Shown here one piece after another: positions 8,825 through 16,916 of a stretch of DNA of 58,354 nucleotides. Both the position numbers and the translations under genes were made by a program. This DNA comes from an uncultured Eubacteriales bacterium (GTDB lineage: Bacteria > Bacillota > Clostridia > Christensenellales > Aristaeellaceae), in assembly GCA_900542395.1 (NCBI GenBank), contig UQNM01000004.1, forward strand, positions 1 through 58,354, written 5' to 3'. Under the pieces are notes generated by a model, which saw only the letters and a program-made list of their open reading frames with translations, made no database searches and had not been told where the DNA came from. Positions within the stretch are counted from its first letter, which is position 1, and each line of letters starts with the position of its first letter.

Positions 8825-9973
8825 TTAATCCATCTCGCTTTCTGAGGTTCTGGGGTACAGGGGATAGCAGAGCAGCCAGCCGCAGAGGATGAGCTGAATC
8901 ATCGCCGCACATTGGCGTAAAGTCACATAATAGGTATTATCCGCGTTGGCGCGACCCATGCCGGCTATGAGCAGCCCGGCCAGAAAGAGGCCGTCGGCCA
9001 GCAGCGGCGCGGCGATGCGCCAACTGAATCGCCCGCTGTCCATCGTCCAGAGCGCGATGATGGCGATTTGGGAGATCATCAGCACAGCGAGGCCGATTTG
9101 GGAGAAGGTGAACAGGAAGCTGTACGCGCCGCGTTCAAATTCGCCGAGGAACGCGACGGCAATGCACAGCACCGCGCTGACCATCGGCGCGACGGTCACG
9201 GCGCTGATGCGGTCGCGGATGCGCAGGAAGAAATAGATCACCACGCCGAGCGCCGCCACTGCGGAAAGGATTTGCGAAATGCGAACAAATTCGCTGATGA
9301 ACGTCAGGCTGTCGTTGCGCAGCCCTTCGATCACCGTCCGGCCGGAGCAATACAGCAGCAGATACCAGCAGAACACGTCGCCTCTGCGGCGGCGATGGTT
9401 GCGGATGACCATCAGCAGCACAAAGACGAGCATATCCCAGCAAAATTCATAGAAGAACGTCGCCATGTGCCAATACCACACGTCGCCGACGGGAATCTCC
9501 ACGGCAAAGGGGAAGAATTGAAGGCTCTCCTCCGCGATGCGCAGGCCATAGGCTTCCATATTGATGTAATTGCCCCAGCGGCCGATGCCCTGACCGAGCA
9601 CAAGCGCAGGCGCGACGACATCCAGCAGGGTCAGCATGGAGATTTTGTGCTTTCTGCTGACCAACCTCGCGGCGATCAGGCCGCCGATTACGCCGCCGTA
9701 AATGGCCATCCCGCCTTCCCGGATATTGAAAACGGAAAGCAGGTCTTCGCTGTAATTGTTGAAGCGAAAGGCGACGTAGTACAGCCGGGCGCAAATGAGC
9801 CCCAGCGGAATGGCGTAGAGCAGAAAATCGATCACCGTATCCTGCGGCAGATGCAGGCGGCGCGCCTCGCCCGACGCAATCAGATAGCCGATGACGATGG
9901 CGCCGGTGATCAAAATGGCATACCAACTGATGCCGAAAAAGGCAACGCGATCTAAAAGGGGTCTGCTGAGCAT
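8825..9973 (-). CDS. lgt: Prolipoprotein diacylglyceryl transferase with C-terminal membrane extension
   Basis: Transfers diacylglycerol from phosphatidylglycerol to the lipobox cysteine of prolipoproteins, in the cytoplasmic membrane. Core features: REGGMAIYGG (86-94), the Lgt signature GRWGNYINMEAYG (131-143), and GRTVIEGLRNDSL (211-223). Start is the ATG at 9973, five bases behind GGGAGG. At 382 residues it is roughly 100 longer than a typical Lgt. The extra part (about 257-375) contains about four further hydrophobic segments and no domain I recognise. It heads the lgt-pncB-recX operon. Confidence 0.93.
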   Translation of the reverse strand: MLSRPLLDRVAFFGISWYAILITGAIVIGYLIASGEARRLHLPQDTVIDFLLYAIPLGLICARLYYVAFRFNNYSEDLLSVFNIREGGMAIYGGVIGGLIAARLVSRKHKISMLTLLDVVAPALVLGQGIGRWGNYINMEAYGLRIAEESLQFFPFAVEIPVGDVWYWHMATFFYEFCWDMLVFVLLMVIRNHRRRRGDVFCWYLLLYCSGRTVIEGLRNDSLTFISEFVRISQILSAVAALGVVIYFFLRIRDRISAVTVAPMVSAVLCIAVAFLGEFERGAYSFLFTFSQIGLAVLMISQIAIIALWTMDSGRFSWRIAAPLLADGLFLAGLLIAGMGRANADNTYYVTLRQCAAMIQLILCGWLLCYPLYPRTSESEMD

Positions 9974-10021
9974 AAAAACCTCCCGAAAGTCTTTTATCAA
10001 TAGGATATCGCTATCTTTGGT

Positions 10022-10050
10022 AGTATACCGCCGGGATATCCGTCTGTCAA
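10022..10050 (-). promoter_or_regulatory. SigmaA promoter of lgt-pncB-recX
   Basis: On the minus strand: perfect -35 TTGACA (10050-10045), 17-base spacer, -10 TATACT (10027-10022). Confidence 0.85.
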
Positions 10051-10101
10051 GAAATGGTTGTATTTCGCACGTAACATGAACCGAAAGTTTGTTATTTTCT
10101 C

Positions 10102-10130
10102 TTGCCCCGTGGCGCACATGATGCTATAAT
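10102..10130 (+). promoter_or_regulatory. SigmaA promoter of upp
   Basis: -35 TTGCCC (10102-10107), 17-base spacer, perfect -10 TATAAT (10125-10130). Confidence 0.75.
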
Positions 10131-10186
10131 GGGGAAAACACAGGTTAAAGGCGTTCTTTCAGCGCGCCTGCTAAGGAGGAAGAAGC

Positions 10187-10816
10187 ATGTCTATTGTTCA
10201 TGTTATGGATCATCCGCTGATTCAGCATAAGCTCTCCCTGATGCGCGATCAGGAGACCGGCCCCAAGGAGTTTCGCGAGCTGCTGAACGAAATCTCCATG
10301 CTGATGGCTTATGAAGTCACCCGCGATCTGCCGCTCAAGACGATTGAAATCGAAACCCCGATCTGCCGCGCGCAGACTCAGGTGATCGCAGGCAAGAAGC
10401 TGGCCATCGTGCCGATTCTGCGCGCCGGTTTGGGCATGGTAGACGGCATTATGAGCCTTGTTCCCGCCGCGAAGGTCGGCCACATCGGCCTTTACCGCGA
10501 CCCGAACACCCTTGAGCCGGTGGAATACTACTGCAAGCTTCCGGCCGATGCGCAGGAGCGCGAAATTCTGCTGGTCGATCCGATGCTGGCGACCGGCGGC
10601 TCTGCCTCCGCGGCGATCGGCTTCCTCAAGAAGCGCGGCTGCAAGAACATTAAGCTCGTCAACCTGATCGCCGCGCCGGAAGGCGTTGCGCGCGTGCAAG
10701 CGGATCATCCGGACGTGGATATCTACGTGGCGGGCATGGACGAGAAGCTCAACGACCACGGCTATATCATTCCGGGTCTGGGCGACGCGGGCGACCGCCT
10801 CTTCGGCACCAAATAA
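10187..10816 (+). CDS. upp: Uracil phosphoribosyltransferase
   Basis: Converts uracil and PRPP to UMP (pyrimidine salvage). The 209-residue length is exactly that of the family. Seen: N-terminal HVMDHPLIQHKLSLMRDQET, IVPILRAGLGMVDG, the PRPP-binding stretch LLVDPMLATGGSA, and the C-terminal GYIIPGLGDAGDRLFGTK uracil-binding segment. AAGGAGGA precedes the ATG. It is monocistronic, with its own promoter and a terminator six bases after the stop. Confidence 0.97.
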   Translation: MSIVHVMDHPLIQHKLSLMRDQETGPKEFRELLNEISMLMAYEVTRDLPLKTIEIETPICRAQTQVIAGKKLAIVPILRAGLGMVDGIMSLVPAAKVGHIGLYRDPNTLEPVEYYCKLPADAQEREILLVDPMLATGGSASAAIGFLKKRGCKNIKLVNLIAAPEGVARVQADHPDVDIYVAGMDEKLNDHGYIIPGLGDAGDRLFGTK

Positions 10817-10821
10817 GGCAG

Positions 10822-10851
10822 AAAGTACGCTGGAAACGGCGTACTTTTCTT
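10822..10851 (+). terminator. Terminator of upp
   Basis: AAAGTACGC (10822-10830) / GCGTACTTT (10839-10847) followed by TCTTTTGTTT. Confidence 0.85.
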
Positions 10852-10858
10852 TTGTTTG

Positions 10859-10887
10859 TTGCGGCACGCAGCACTTTATGATATAAT
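10859..10887 (+). promoter_or_regulatory. SigmaA promoter of the glycosyltransferase-to-miaA operon
   Basis: -35 TTGCGG (10859-10864), 17-base spacer, -10 TATAAT (10882-10887). No terminator is seen until 24471, so transcripts may run 13.6 kb. Confidence 0.7.
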
Positions 10888-10921
10888 GAACCCCATCAAA
10901 TGAGTTTAGGGGATAGCTGCC

Positions 10922-11896
10922 ATGAAAGACCATGTTGCCGTACTGGTGCCATGCTACAACGAAAGCAAAACGATTGAAAAGGTCGTTCGGGATTTCAAGC
11001 GCGTTTTGCCGGAAGCGACCGTCTACGTTTACGATAACAATTCCAGCGACGGCACAGGGGAAATTGCCGCCCGCGCTGGCGCCGTCGTTCGCAGGGAGCG
11101 GATGCAGGGCAAGGGCAGCGTCATTCGCCGGATGTTCCGGGAAATCGACGCGGATTGCTACCTGATGGTGGACGGAGACGACACCTATCCGGCGGAAGAC
11201 GCGCCCGCGATGGTATCCGCCGTGCTTGACGAGCAGGCGGATATGGTGGTCGGCGATCGACTGTCCAGCACCTATTTCACCGAAAACAAGCGGCCGTTTC
11301 ACAATCTGGGCAACGGCCTTGTCCGCGCGAGCATTAACCATCTGTTCGGCAGCGACATCAAGGATATTATGACGGGCTACCGCGCGTTCAGCTATGCGTT
11401 CGTCAAAACCTATCCGGTATTATCCAAAGGGTTTGAAATCGAGACTGACATGACCATTCACGCCATCAACCGTCGGATGCAGGTCAGCAATATCGTGGTT
11501 TCCTATCGGGACAGGCCGGATGGCAGCGAATCCAAGCTCAACACGTATCAGGATGGCGCAAAGGTGCTGCTGACCATCGCCCGGCTGTACAAGAACTACA
11601 AGCCCTTTGCATTTTTCGGCCTGCTGGCGCTGATTCTGGCGCTTGTATCCACCGGATTTATGATTCCCGTGCTGATGGAGTTTGCGAAAACGGGGCTTGT
11701 GCCGCGTTTCCCGACGCTGATTGCCTGCTGTGTGACGATGCTGGCGGCGCTGCTTCTGTTTATTGCGGGTTTGATTCTCTCCACGCTTCAAGAGAAGGAC
11801 AAGCGGGATTTTGAATTTGAGCTTCAGCAGGTCGGCGATCAATACCGCCGCCTGACGACGCAGGAGGCGGCGCGGCAGGAAAAGGTTTCCGCATAA
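10922..11896 (+). CDS. Family 2 glycosyltransferase with C-terminal membrane anchor
   Basis: 324 residues, DPM1-like GT-A fold. The N-terminal HVAVLVPCYNESKTI is the nucleotide-sugar binding start, YVYDNNSSDGT follows, and DGDDTYPAED near residue 82 is the DxD-type metal site. KGFEIETDMTIHAI and RDRPDGSESKLNTYQDG are typical of the bactoprenol-/dolichol-phosphate sugar transferase group. Two hydrophobic helices (about 224-247 and 260-283) anchor the C-terminus in the membrane. Probable donor to a lipid carrier or cell-envelope glycan; acceptor unknown. First gene of the long operon. Confidence 0.85.
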   Translation: MKDHVAVLVPCYNESKTIEKVVRDFKRVLPEATVYVYDNNSSDGTGEIAARAGAVVRRERMQGKGSVIRRMFREIDADCYLMVDGDDTYPAEDAPAMVSAVLDEQADMVVGDRLSSTYFTENKRPFHNLGNGLVRASINHLFGSDIKDIMTGYRAFSYAFVKTYPVLSKGFEIETDMTIHAINRRMQVSNIVVSYRDRPDGSESKLNTYQDGAKVLLTIARLYKNYKPFAFFGLLALILALVSTGFMIPVLMEFAKTGLVPRFPTLIACCVTMLAALLLFIAGLILSTLQEKDKRDFEFELQQVGDQYRRLTTQEAARQEKVSA

Positions 11897-11902
11897 CAGA
11901 CG

Positions 11903-12889
11903 ATGGAGCAGATTGACGAAAAAACGTTTGCGCAGTTGGCCCGTCTGGCCGGTTTCGGCAGGACGGGCTTTTGCAGCGCGGCGGCGTTTACAGCGGAGCG
12001 GGAAGCGGTTGAGCGCGGGCCGGAAATCGCCGAGCGGCGGCAGTTAAGGTTCGAGCCTACAGCGGACGATCCGAGGACGAAGAGCATTGCCGTCATGCTC
12101 TGGCCATACGTTCCGGCCGCACAGGAAGAAGATGGCTGCGTTTTTGTGGACGGCTATTATTTCGCCTCCAACGCCGCGTATCATGCGGCAAGGGCGCTGG
12201 AGGCACAGTTGACCGAGGCCGGGCATTTTGCCAAGGCGAACGTATCCTATCCGGCAAGAGAAGCCGCTCTGCGCGCCGGGATGGGCGTAATCGGGCAAAA
12301 CGGCATGCTGATTACACCGGAATACGGCTCCAGATTTGTCATCATTTTGATGGCGACGGATATCGTGCACACCGCGCCCGACAGCGGCGAGCACGGCGGC
12401 TGTCTGCACTGCGGACGATGCGCCAAAGCCTGCCCGGCGGGGGCGATTGACGCGCGCGGCCTGAGTCGCCCGGAGCGCTGCATCCGCAATTTTATGATGG
12501 AGGGCGTCGTCGCGCCGGAAGCGCTTCGCGAAAAAATGGGCATGAGGCTGATCGGATGCGATATCTGTCAGCGTGTCTGCCCGATGCAGCCCAAATTTGA
12601 AGCGGGAAAGACGCTCGGACTGAAGCTCTGCGATCTGGTGACGGAGGATCAGGCGCTCTTTTCCGCCGCCATACAGAAGCTCTCCGGCGAAATCGGAAAA
12701 AATGCCGCCCGACCGCAGCGCGTCCGCGCTCAGGCAGCGCTGCTTGCGGGCAACAGCGGCGATGCAAAATATCTGCCCGTGCTGGAAAGCTGGGCGAATC
12801 TGCCCTTTGAAGCCGTCGCCGAGCACGCGCGCTGGGCAAGAGAACGGCTTTCAAAGGCAGGGCTTGACCGAACGAATAAAACAGATTAA
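11903..12889 (+). CDS. Epoxyqueuosine reductase-like iron-sulfur protein (QueG family)
   Basis: 328 residues. QueG reduces epoxyqueuosine to queuosine in the tRNA anticodon, using cobalamin and two [4Fe-4S] clusters. The two cluster motifs are clear: CLHCGRCAKACPAGA, a further Cys in ERCIRNF, then CDICQRVCPM. The preceding domain contains REAALRAGMGVIGQNGMLI, typical of this family. The C-terminal part is helical, as in QueG HEAT-like tails. It follows the glycosyltransferase by six bases without a good ribosome site, so it is probably coupled. queA/tgt are not in the window, so exact function is inferred. Confidence 0.8.
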   Translation: MEQIDEKTFAQLARLAGFGRTGFCSAAAFTAEREAVERGPEIAERRQLRFEPTADDPRTKSIAVMLWPYVPAAQEEDGCVFVDGYYFASNAAYHAARALEAQLTEAGHFAKANVSYPAREAALRAGMGVIGQNGMLITPEYGSRFVIILMATDIVHTAPDSGEHGGCLHCGRCAKACPAGAIDARGLSRPERCIRNFMMEGVVAPEALREKMGMRLIGCDICQRVCPMQPKFEAGKTLGLKLCDLVTEDQALFSAAIQKLSGEIGKNAARPQRVRAQAALLAGNSGDAKYLPVLESWANLPFEAVAEHARWARERLSKAGLDRTNKTD

Positions 12890-12923
12890 AATACATTCAA
12901 ACGGCTGATGGGGAGGAAATGCT

Positions 12924-14765
12924 TTGCTCAAAGAACAGATTGACAGCTTGCTCGACCGCGTTCAGAAACCGGCGCGATACATGGGCGGCGAAATGAATTG
13001 CGTGCTCAAAGACCCGAACAGCGTAGATATTCGCTACGCTTTTGCATTCCCGGATGTATACGAGGTCGGCATGAGCCATCTCGGTTCGCGTATTTTATAC
13101 GATATCATCAACAAACGGGAGGATGCGCTCTGCGAGCGTGTTTTTATGCCGTGGGTGGATATGGCCGATCTGATGCGTCAGGAAGGCGTTCCGCTGTTTT
13201 CGCTGGAAACACGTTCGCCTATCGGCGGCTTTGACATGCTGGGCGTCACCCTTCAATATGAGATGAGCTACACCAATATTCTGGAAATGCTCGATCTGGC
13301 CGGGATTCCGCTGCGCAGCGAGGATCGCACGTGGGATCATCCGATTGTGATTGCGGGCGGCCCCTGCGCATTCAACCCGGAACCGCTGTATGCGTTCATC
13401 GACGCATTTTCCATCGGCGACGGCGAAATCAGCACGCTGGAAACCATCGACGTGGTGAAGCAATGCAAGCAGGAGGGCGTCTCCCGCGAGGAATGTCTGC
13501 GCCGTCTGTCCCGCCTGCACGGCGTATATGTGCCCAGCCTGTATCATGCGTCGTATAACGAAGACGGAACGCTCGCGTCCTTTGAGCCGACGGAGGAGGG
13601 CGTGCCGCGCACCGTCGTCAAAAATATGATCGCCAACATCGACACGGCAGATTACCCGGAAAGCATCATCGTGCCGTTTATGGAAATCGTGCACGACCGC
13701 ATCAATATCGAAGTGCTGCGCGGCTGTACGCGCGGCTGCCGCTTCTGTCAGGCGGGCATGATTTATCGGCCTGTCCGCGAGCGCAGCGTGGAGCATCTGC
13801 TCGAGCTGGCGCAGAAACTCGTCGATTCCACGGGCTATGAAGAGATCACACTGTCCTCTCTGTCCACGGGCGATTATACCTGCCTGCCCGAGCTGGCGCA
13901 TAAGCTGATGGATAAATTCCAAGAGGAGCGCATCGCGCTGTCACTGCCGAGCCTGCGGCTGGACAGCAAGCTCAAGGAAACCCTCGAAGAAACGCAGAAG
14001 GTGCGCAAAACCAGCCTGACCTACGCGATGGAGGCCGGCACGCAGAGACTGCGCGACGTCATCAACAAGGGAATCACCGAAGAAAACCTGATGAGCTCGG
14101 TGAGCGATGCGTTTGCGGGCGGCTGGAGCAGCGTGAAGTTGTATTTCATGTTCGGCCTGCCGACGGAGACGACGGAGGATCTCAACGGCATTGCGGATCT
14201 GGCTTCCAAAGTGGTTCGCAAGTATTTTGAGACGCCGAAGAACGTTCGTGCGCGCGGCCTGCGCGTCAACTGCTCGGCAAGCTGCTTCGTGCCCAAGCCG
14301 TTTACGCCGTTCCAATGGGAACCGCAGGACACGATTGAGCAATTTGAAGAGAAACAGAAGCACCTGTGCCAGATCATGCACATCAAGGGCGTGGAATTCA
14401 ACTGGCATACGCCGCAGGTCTCCTTTCTGGAGGCATGTTTCGCGCGCGGCGACCGAAAGATGGCCGATGTGCTGGAAGCCGCGTGGCGGCTGGGCTGCCG
14501 GTTTGACGGCTGGACAGATCAATTCAGCTTTGAAAACTGGATGAAGGCATTCGAACAGTGCGGCGTAGATCCGGCGTTTTACGCCAACCGCCGCCGCGAG
14601 AAGGGCGAGTTGCTGCCGTGGGCGTTTATCGACGCCGGCGTGACGGAGGCGTATCTCTGGCGCGAGCACGAGCGCGCAATGCGCGCGGAAGTGACGCCGG
14701 ATTGCAGACAAGGCTGTCAGGGCTGCGGCCTCAAGCGATTTGAAGGAGCGTGTGAAGGACGATGA
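12924..14765 (+). CDS. B12-binding radical SAM protein (TIGR03960 family)
   Basis: 613 residues. Radical SAM enzyme of unknown substrate that in many Firmicutes is adjacent to a DUF2344 protein and RNase G. An N-terminal cobalamin-binding-like domain (about 20-200) contains PDVYEVGMSHLG. The radical SAM cluster motif is RGCTRGCRFCQAG near residue 270. The C-terminus ends in a cysteine cluster (CRQGCQGCGL). TTG at 12924 is chosen because GGGAGG is eight bases upstream and the nearby ATG at 12919 is out of frame. It overlaps the next gene by four bases. Confidence 0.85.
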   Translation: MLKEQIDSLLDRVQKPARYMGGEMNCVLKDPNSVDIRYAFAFPDVYEVGMSHLGSRILYDIINKREDALCERVFMPWVDMADLMRQEGVPLFSLETRSPIGGFDMLGVTLQYEMSYTNILEMLDLAGIPLRSEDRTWDHPIVIAGGPCAFNPEPLYAFIDAFSIGDGEISTLETIDVVKQCKQEGVSREECLRRLSRLHGVYVPSLYHASYNEDGTLASFEPTEEGVPRTVVKNMIANIDTADYPESIIVPFMEIVHDRINIEVLRGCTRGCRFCQAGMIYRPVRERSVEHLLELAQKLVDSTGYEEITLSSLSTGDYTCLPELAHKLMDKFQEERIALSLPSLRLDSKLKETLEETQKVRKTSLTYAMEAGTQRLRDVINKGITEENLMSSVSDAFAGGWSSVKLYFMFGLPTETTEDLNGIADLASKVVRKYFETPKNVRARGLRVNCSASCFVPKPFTPFQWEPQDTIEQFEEKQKHLCQIMHIKGVEFNWHTPQVSFLEACFARGDRKMADVLEAAWRLGCRFDGWTDQFSFENWMKAFEQCGVDPAFYANRRREKGELLPWAFIDAGVTEAYLWREHERAMRAEVTPDCRQGCQGCGLKRFEGACEGR

Positions 14766-15445
14766 GAATGCTTTTGCAGTTTCAAAAAGGCGACATCGTT
14801 CGTCATCTCGGCCTGCTGGATTTGCAGCGCACCATGCAGCGCGCGCTGCGCAGAAGCGGACTGCCGATCGCGTATTCCAACGGCTTTAATCCGCATATCG
14901 TGATGTCCTTTGCTTCCGCGCTGTCCTCGGGCATTCCCGGCGACGCGGAATTGCTGGATGTTTCGCTCAAGGGCGAAGCGACGGCGGAGGAATGCATAGC
15001 GGCCATGAATCGCGTTCTGCCTCCGGCGCTGCAAGTGTCCCGCGTCCGCATGGTGGACGATCGCTTCCCGAAGGTCAGCGCGGCGCTCCGTCAAGCGGAA
15101 TATACGATCACGCTGCGGGGCGGCGGCGCATGCGCGATTGCGTCCGCTCTGCCGGCATTTCTGGCGCAGGAGGAAATCATGGCGCTGCGCAAGACGAAGC
15201 GCTCGGAAACGATGGTCAACATCCGCCCGATGATCCATGCGCTGACGGCACAGACAGACGAAGAGAAAAACACGGCGGTGTTGACGGCTCGTGTCTCCTT
15301 TGTGGAGGCCGCGACGCTCAAGCCGGATTTGCTGGTGGAGTCGCTGTGCGCATTCGCAGGCGCGCAACCGGAGCGCTGCGAAATTCGCCGAACCTGCCTG
15401 CTTGGCGAAAAGGACGGCCAGAGCGTGCCGCTAATTGATCTGTAA
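14762..15445 (+). CDS. Radical SAM-associated DUF2344 protein (TIGR03936 family)
   Basis: 227 residues. Starts MRMLLQFQKGDIVRHLGLLDLQRTMQRALRRSGLPIAYSNGFNPHIVMSF in outline; the F-x-K-x-x-x-x-R-x-L-x-L-x-D and SxGFNPHxxMSFA pattern marks the family. Found almost always beside the TIGR03960 radical SAM protein, sometimes fused to it, and believed to act with it in an RNA-related modification; the reaction is unknown. ATGA overlap with the upstream gene and three bases to rng show tight coupling. Confidence 0.82.
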   Translation: MRMLLQFQKGDIVRHLGLLDLQRTMQRALRRSGLPIAYSNGFNPHIVMSFASALSSGIPGDAELLDVSLKGEATAEECIAAMNRVLPPALQVSRVRMVDDRFPKVSAALRQAEYTITLRGGGACAIASALPAFLAQEEIMALRKTKRSETMVNIRPMIHALTAQTDEEKNTAVLTARVSFVEAATLKPDLLVESLCAFAGAQPERCEIRRTCLLGEKDGQSVPLIDL

Positions 15446-15448
15446 ACG

Positions 15449-16882
15449 ATGAAAAGAGAACTGATTGTGGATTGCAGATCCGGCGGCATGCGCGCGGCGG
15501 TGCTGGAGGATGGCGAACTGGTTGAGCTGCATATGGAAGGCGGCGAGCCGGATCGCCAGACGGAAACGCTGTATTATGGCCGGGTTCAAGCGGTTCGTCC
15601 TTCCGTCCACGCGGCGTTTGTGGAAATCGGGCAGGAGCTGAATGCCTTTTTGCCGCTTGAAGAGGGCGTAAAGCTGAAAAGCGGCGACACGCTCATCGTT
15701 CAGGGCGTCGCCAAGCAGACGACGCAGAGCAAGGGACTTCGCGTCAGCACGCGCATCAACCTGACGGGGCGCGCTCTTGTGCTGATTCCCGGCGAAACCG
15801 GCGTGCACATTTCCAAGAAGGTCAAAAATCCGGAAACGCGCGCGCGACTTGCCGAAATCGGGCGCGCAATCTGCCCGCCGGATTGCGCGATCATCATTCG
15901 GACAGCTTCCGAAAGCATATCTGCCGAGCAGCTTCAAGCCGAGGCGGATATGCTTCTGAAATCGTGGCAAGAGACGAATCAGCGGGCAAAAGGGATGGTC
16001 AAACCGGGCGTTCTGACGAAGCCGGAGCCGCTCTCCCTGCGCCTGACGCGGGATTTGGCGGGAAATTTGGAGCGCGTGGTCATCAACGATGGCGATGAAT
16101 TTGACGCGCTCCGTCAGGCGCAGAGAGATGGCCGTCTGCCGCCGCAGACGCATATCGAATATGCCGGCGAGCAGAAAACGCTCCTTTTTGACGCATTTAA
16201 TCTGGAAACGCCGATTGATAAAGCGCTGAAAAAGCGCGTATGGCTTCCCTGCGGCGGCTATTTGATCTTCGATTTCGCAGAGGCGCTGACGGTGATCGAC
16301 GTCAATTCCGGCAAGATGGTCACTGGAAAAAGCGTGGAGGAAACGGCGCTCCGGGTGAATCTGGAAGCGGTGAAGGAGCTTGCCCGCCAGCTCAGGCTGC
16401 GGGATGTGGGCGGCATCGTCATCGTGGATTTGATCGACATGGAGAAGGACAAAAACAGGCAGGCCGTTCTCGCCGCGCTGAAAGACGCGGTGAAAAGCGA
16501 TCGTATGCCCGTCAAGATCGAAGGCATTACGCGGCTCGGTCTGTTGGAGATGACGCGCAAACGCAAGGGCGAGCAGCTTCGGCGCGCGCTTCGAACGACG
16601 TGCGGCGTTTGTTCCGGCTCGGGCGAGCTGCTTTGCGAAGAAGAAATCGCGCGGCGGGCACTGCGTCAGGCGCGCAGAATGGCGCTCGCCGGTCAGCGCG
16701 GGCCGTTCGTAGTCTGTCTGGCCGAAAAGGCGGCAAAGGTTCTGGCGGCAATGCCCCAGCCGGAAAACTGCCCGCCTGTTTACGCGCTGGCCTCAGGCGG
16801 ATACCGAGAGAAATTCAGCGTCATGCAGCCGGGCGAGGGCGAAATTCCCGAGCAGGCGGCAGCGCTCCAAACGGATAAGTAA
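15449..16882 (+). CDS. rng: Ribonuclease G/E family endoribonuclease
   Basis: 477 residues. Single-strand-specific endoribonuclease for rRNA maturation and mRNA decay. Seen: an S1-like RNA-binding domain (about 35-125) around YYGRVQAVRPSVHAAFVEIG, an RNase H-like region, the catalytic DNase I-like part with LTVIDVNSGKM and VDLIDMEKDKN giving the two acidic magnesium ligands, and a zinc-link CxxC (TTCGVCSGSG). Length matches RNase G rather than RNase E. In most clostridia rng is followed by rplU-rpmA; here it is followed by miaB. Confidence 0.92.
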   Translation: MKRELIVDCRSGGMRAAVLEDGELVELHMEGGEPDRQTETLYYGRVQAVRPSVHAAFVEIGQELNAFLPLEEGVKLKSGDTLIVQGVAKQTTQSKGLRVSTRINLTGRALVLIPGETGVHISKKVKNPETRARLAEIGRAICPPDCAIIIRTASESISAEQLQAEADMLLKSWQETNQRAKGMVKPGVLTKPEPLSLRLTRDLAGNLERVVINDGDEFDALRQAQRDGRLPPQTHIEYAGEQKTLLFDAFNLETPIDKALKKRVWLPCGGYLIFDFAEALTVIDVNSGKMVTGKSVEETALRVNLEAVKELARQLRLRDVGGIVIVDLIDMEKDKNRQAVLAALKDAVKSDRMPVKIEGITRLGLLEMTRKRKGEQLRRALRTTCGVCSGSGELLCEEEIARRALRQARRMALAGQRGPFVVCLAEKAAKVLAAMPQPENCPPVYALASGGYREKFSVMQPGEGEIPEQAAALQTDK

Positions 16883-16916
16883 CCCAGAAGTGAGAACACA
16901 GATAAAGGAATCAAGC

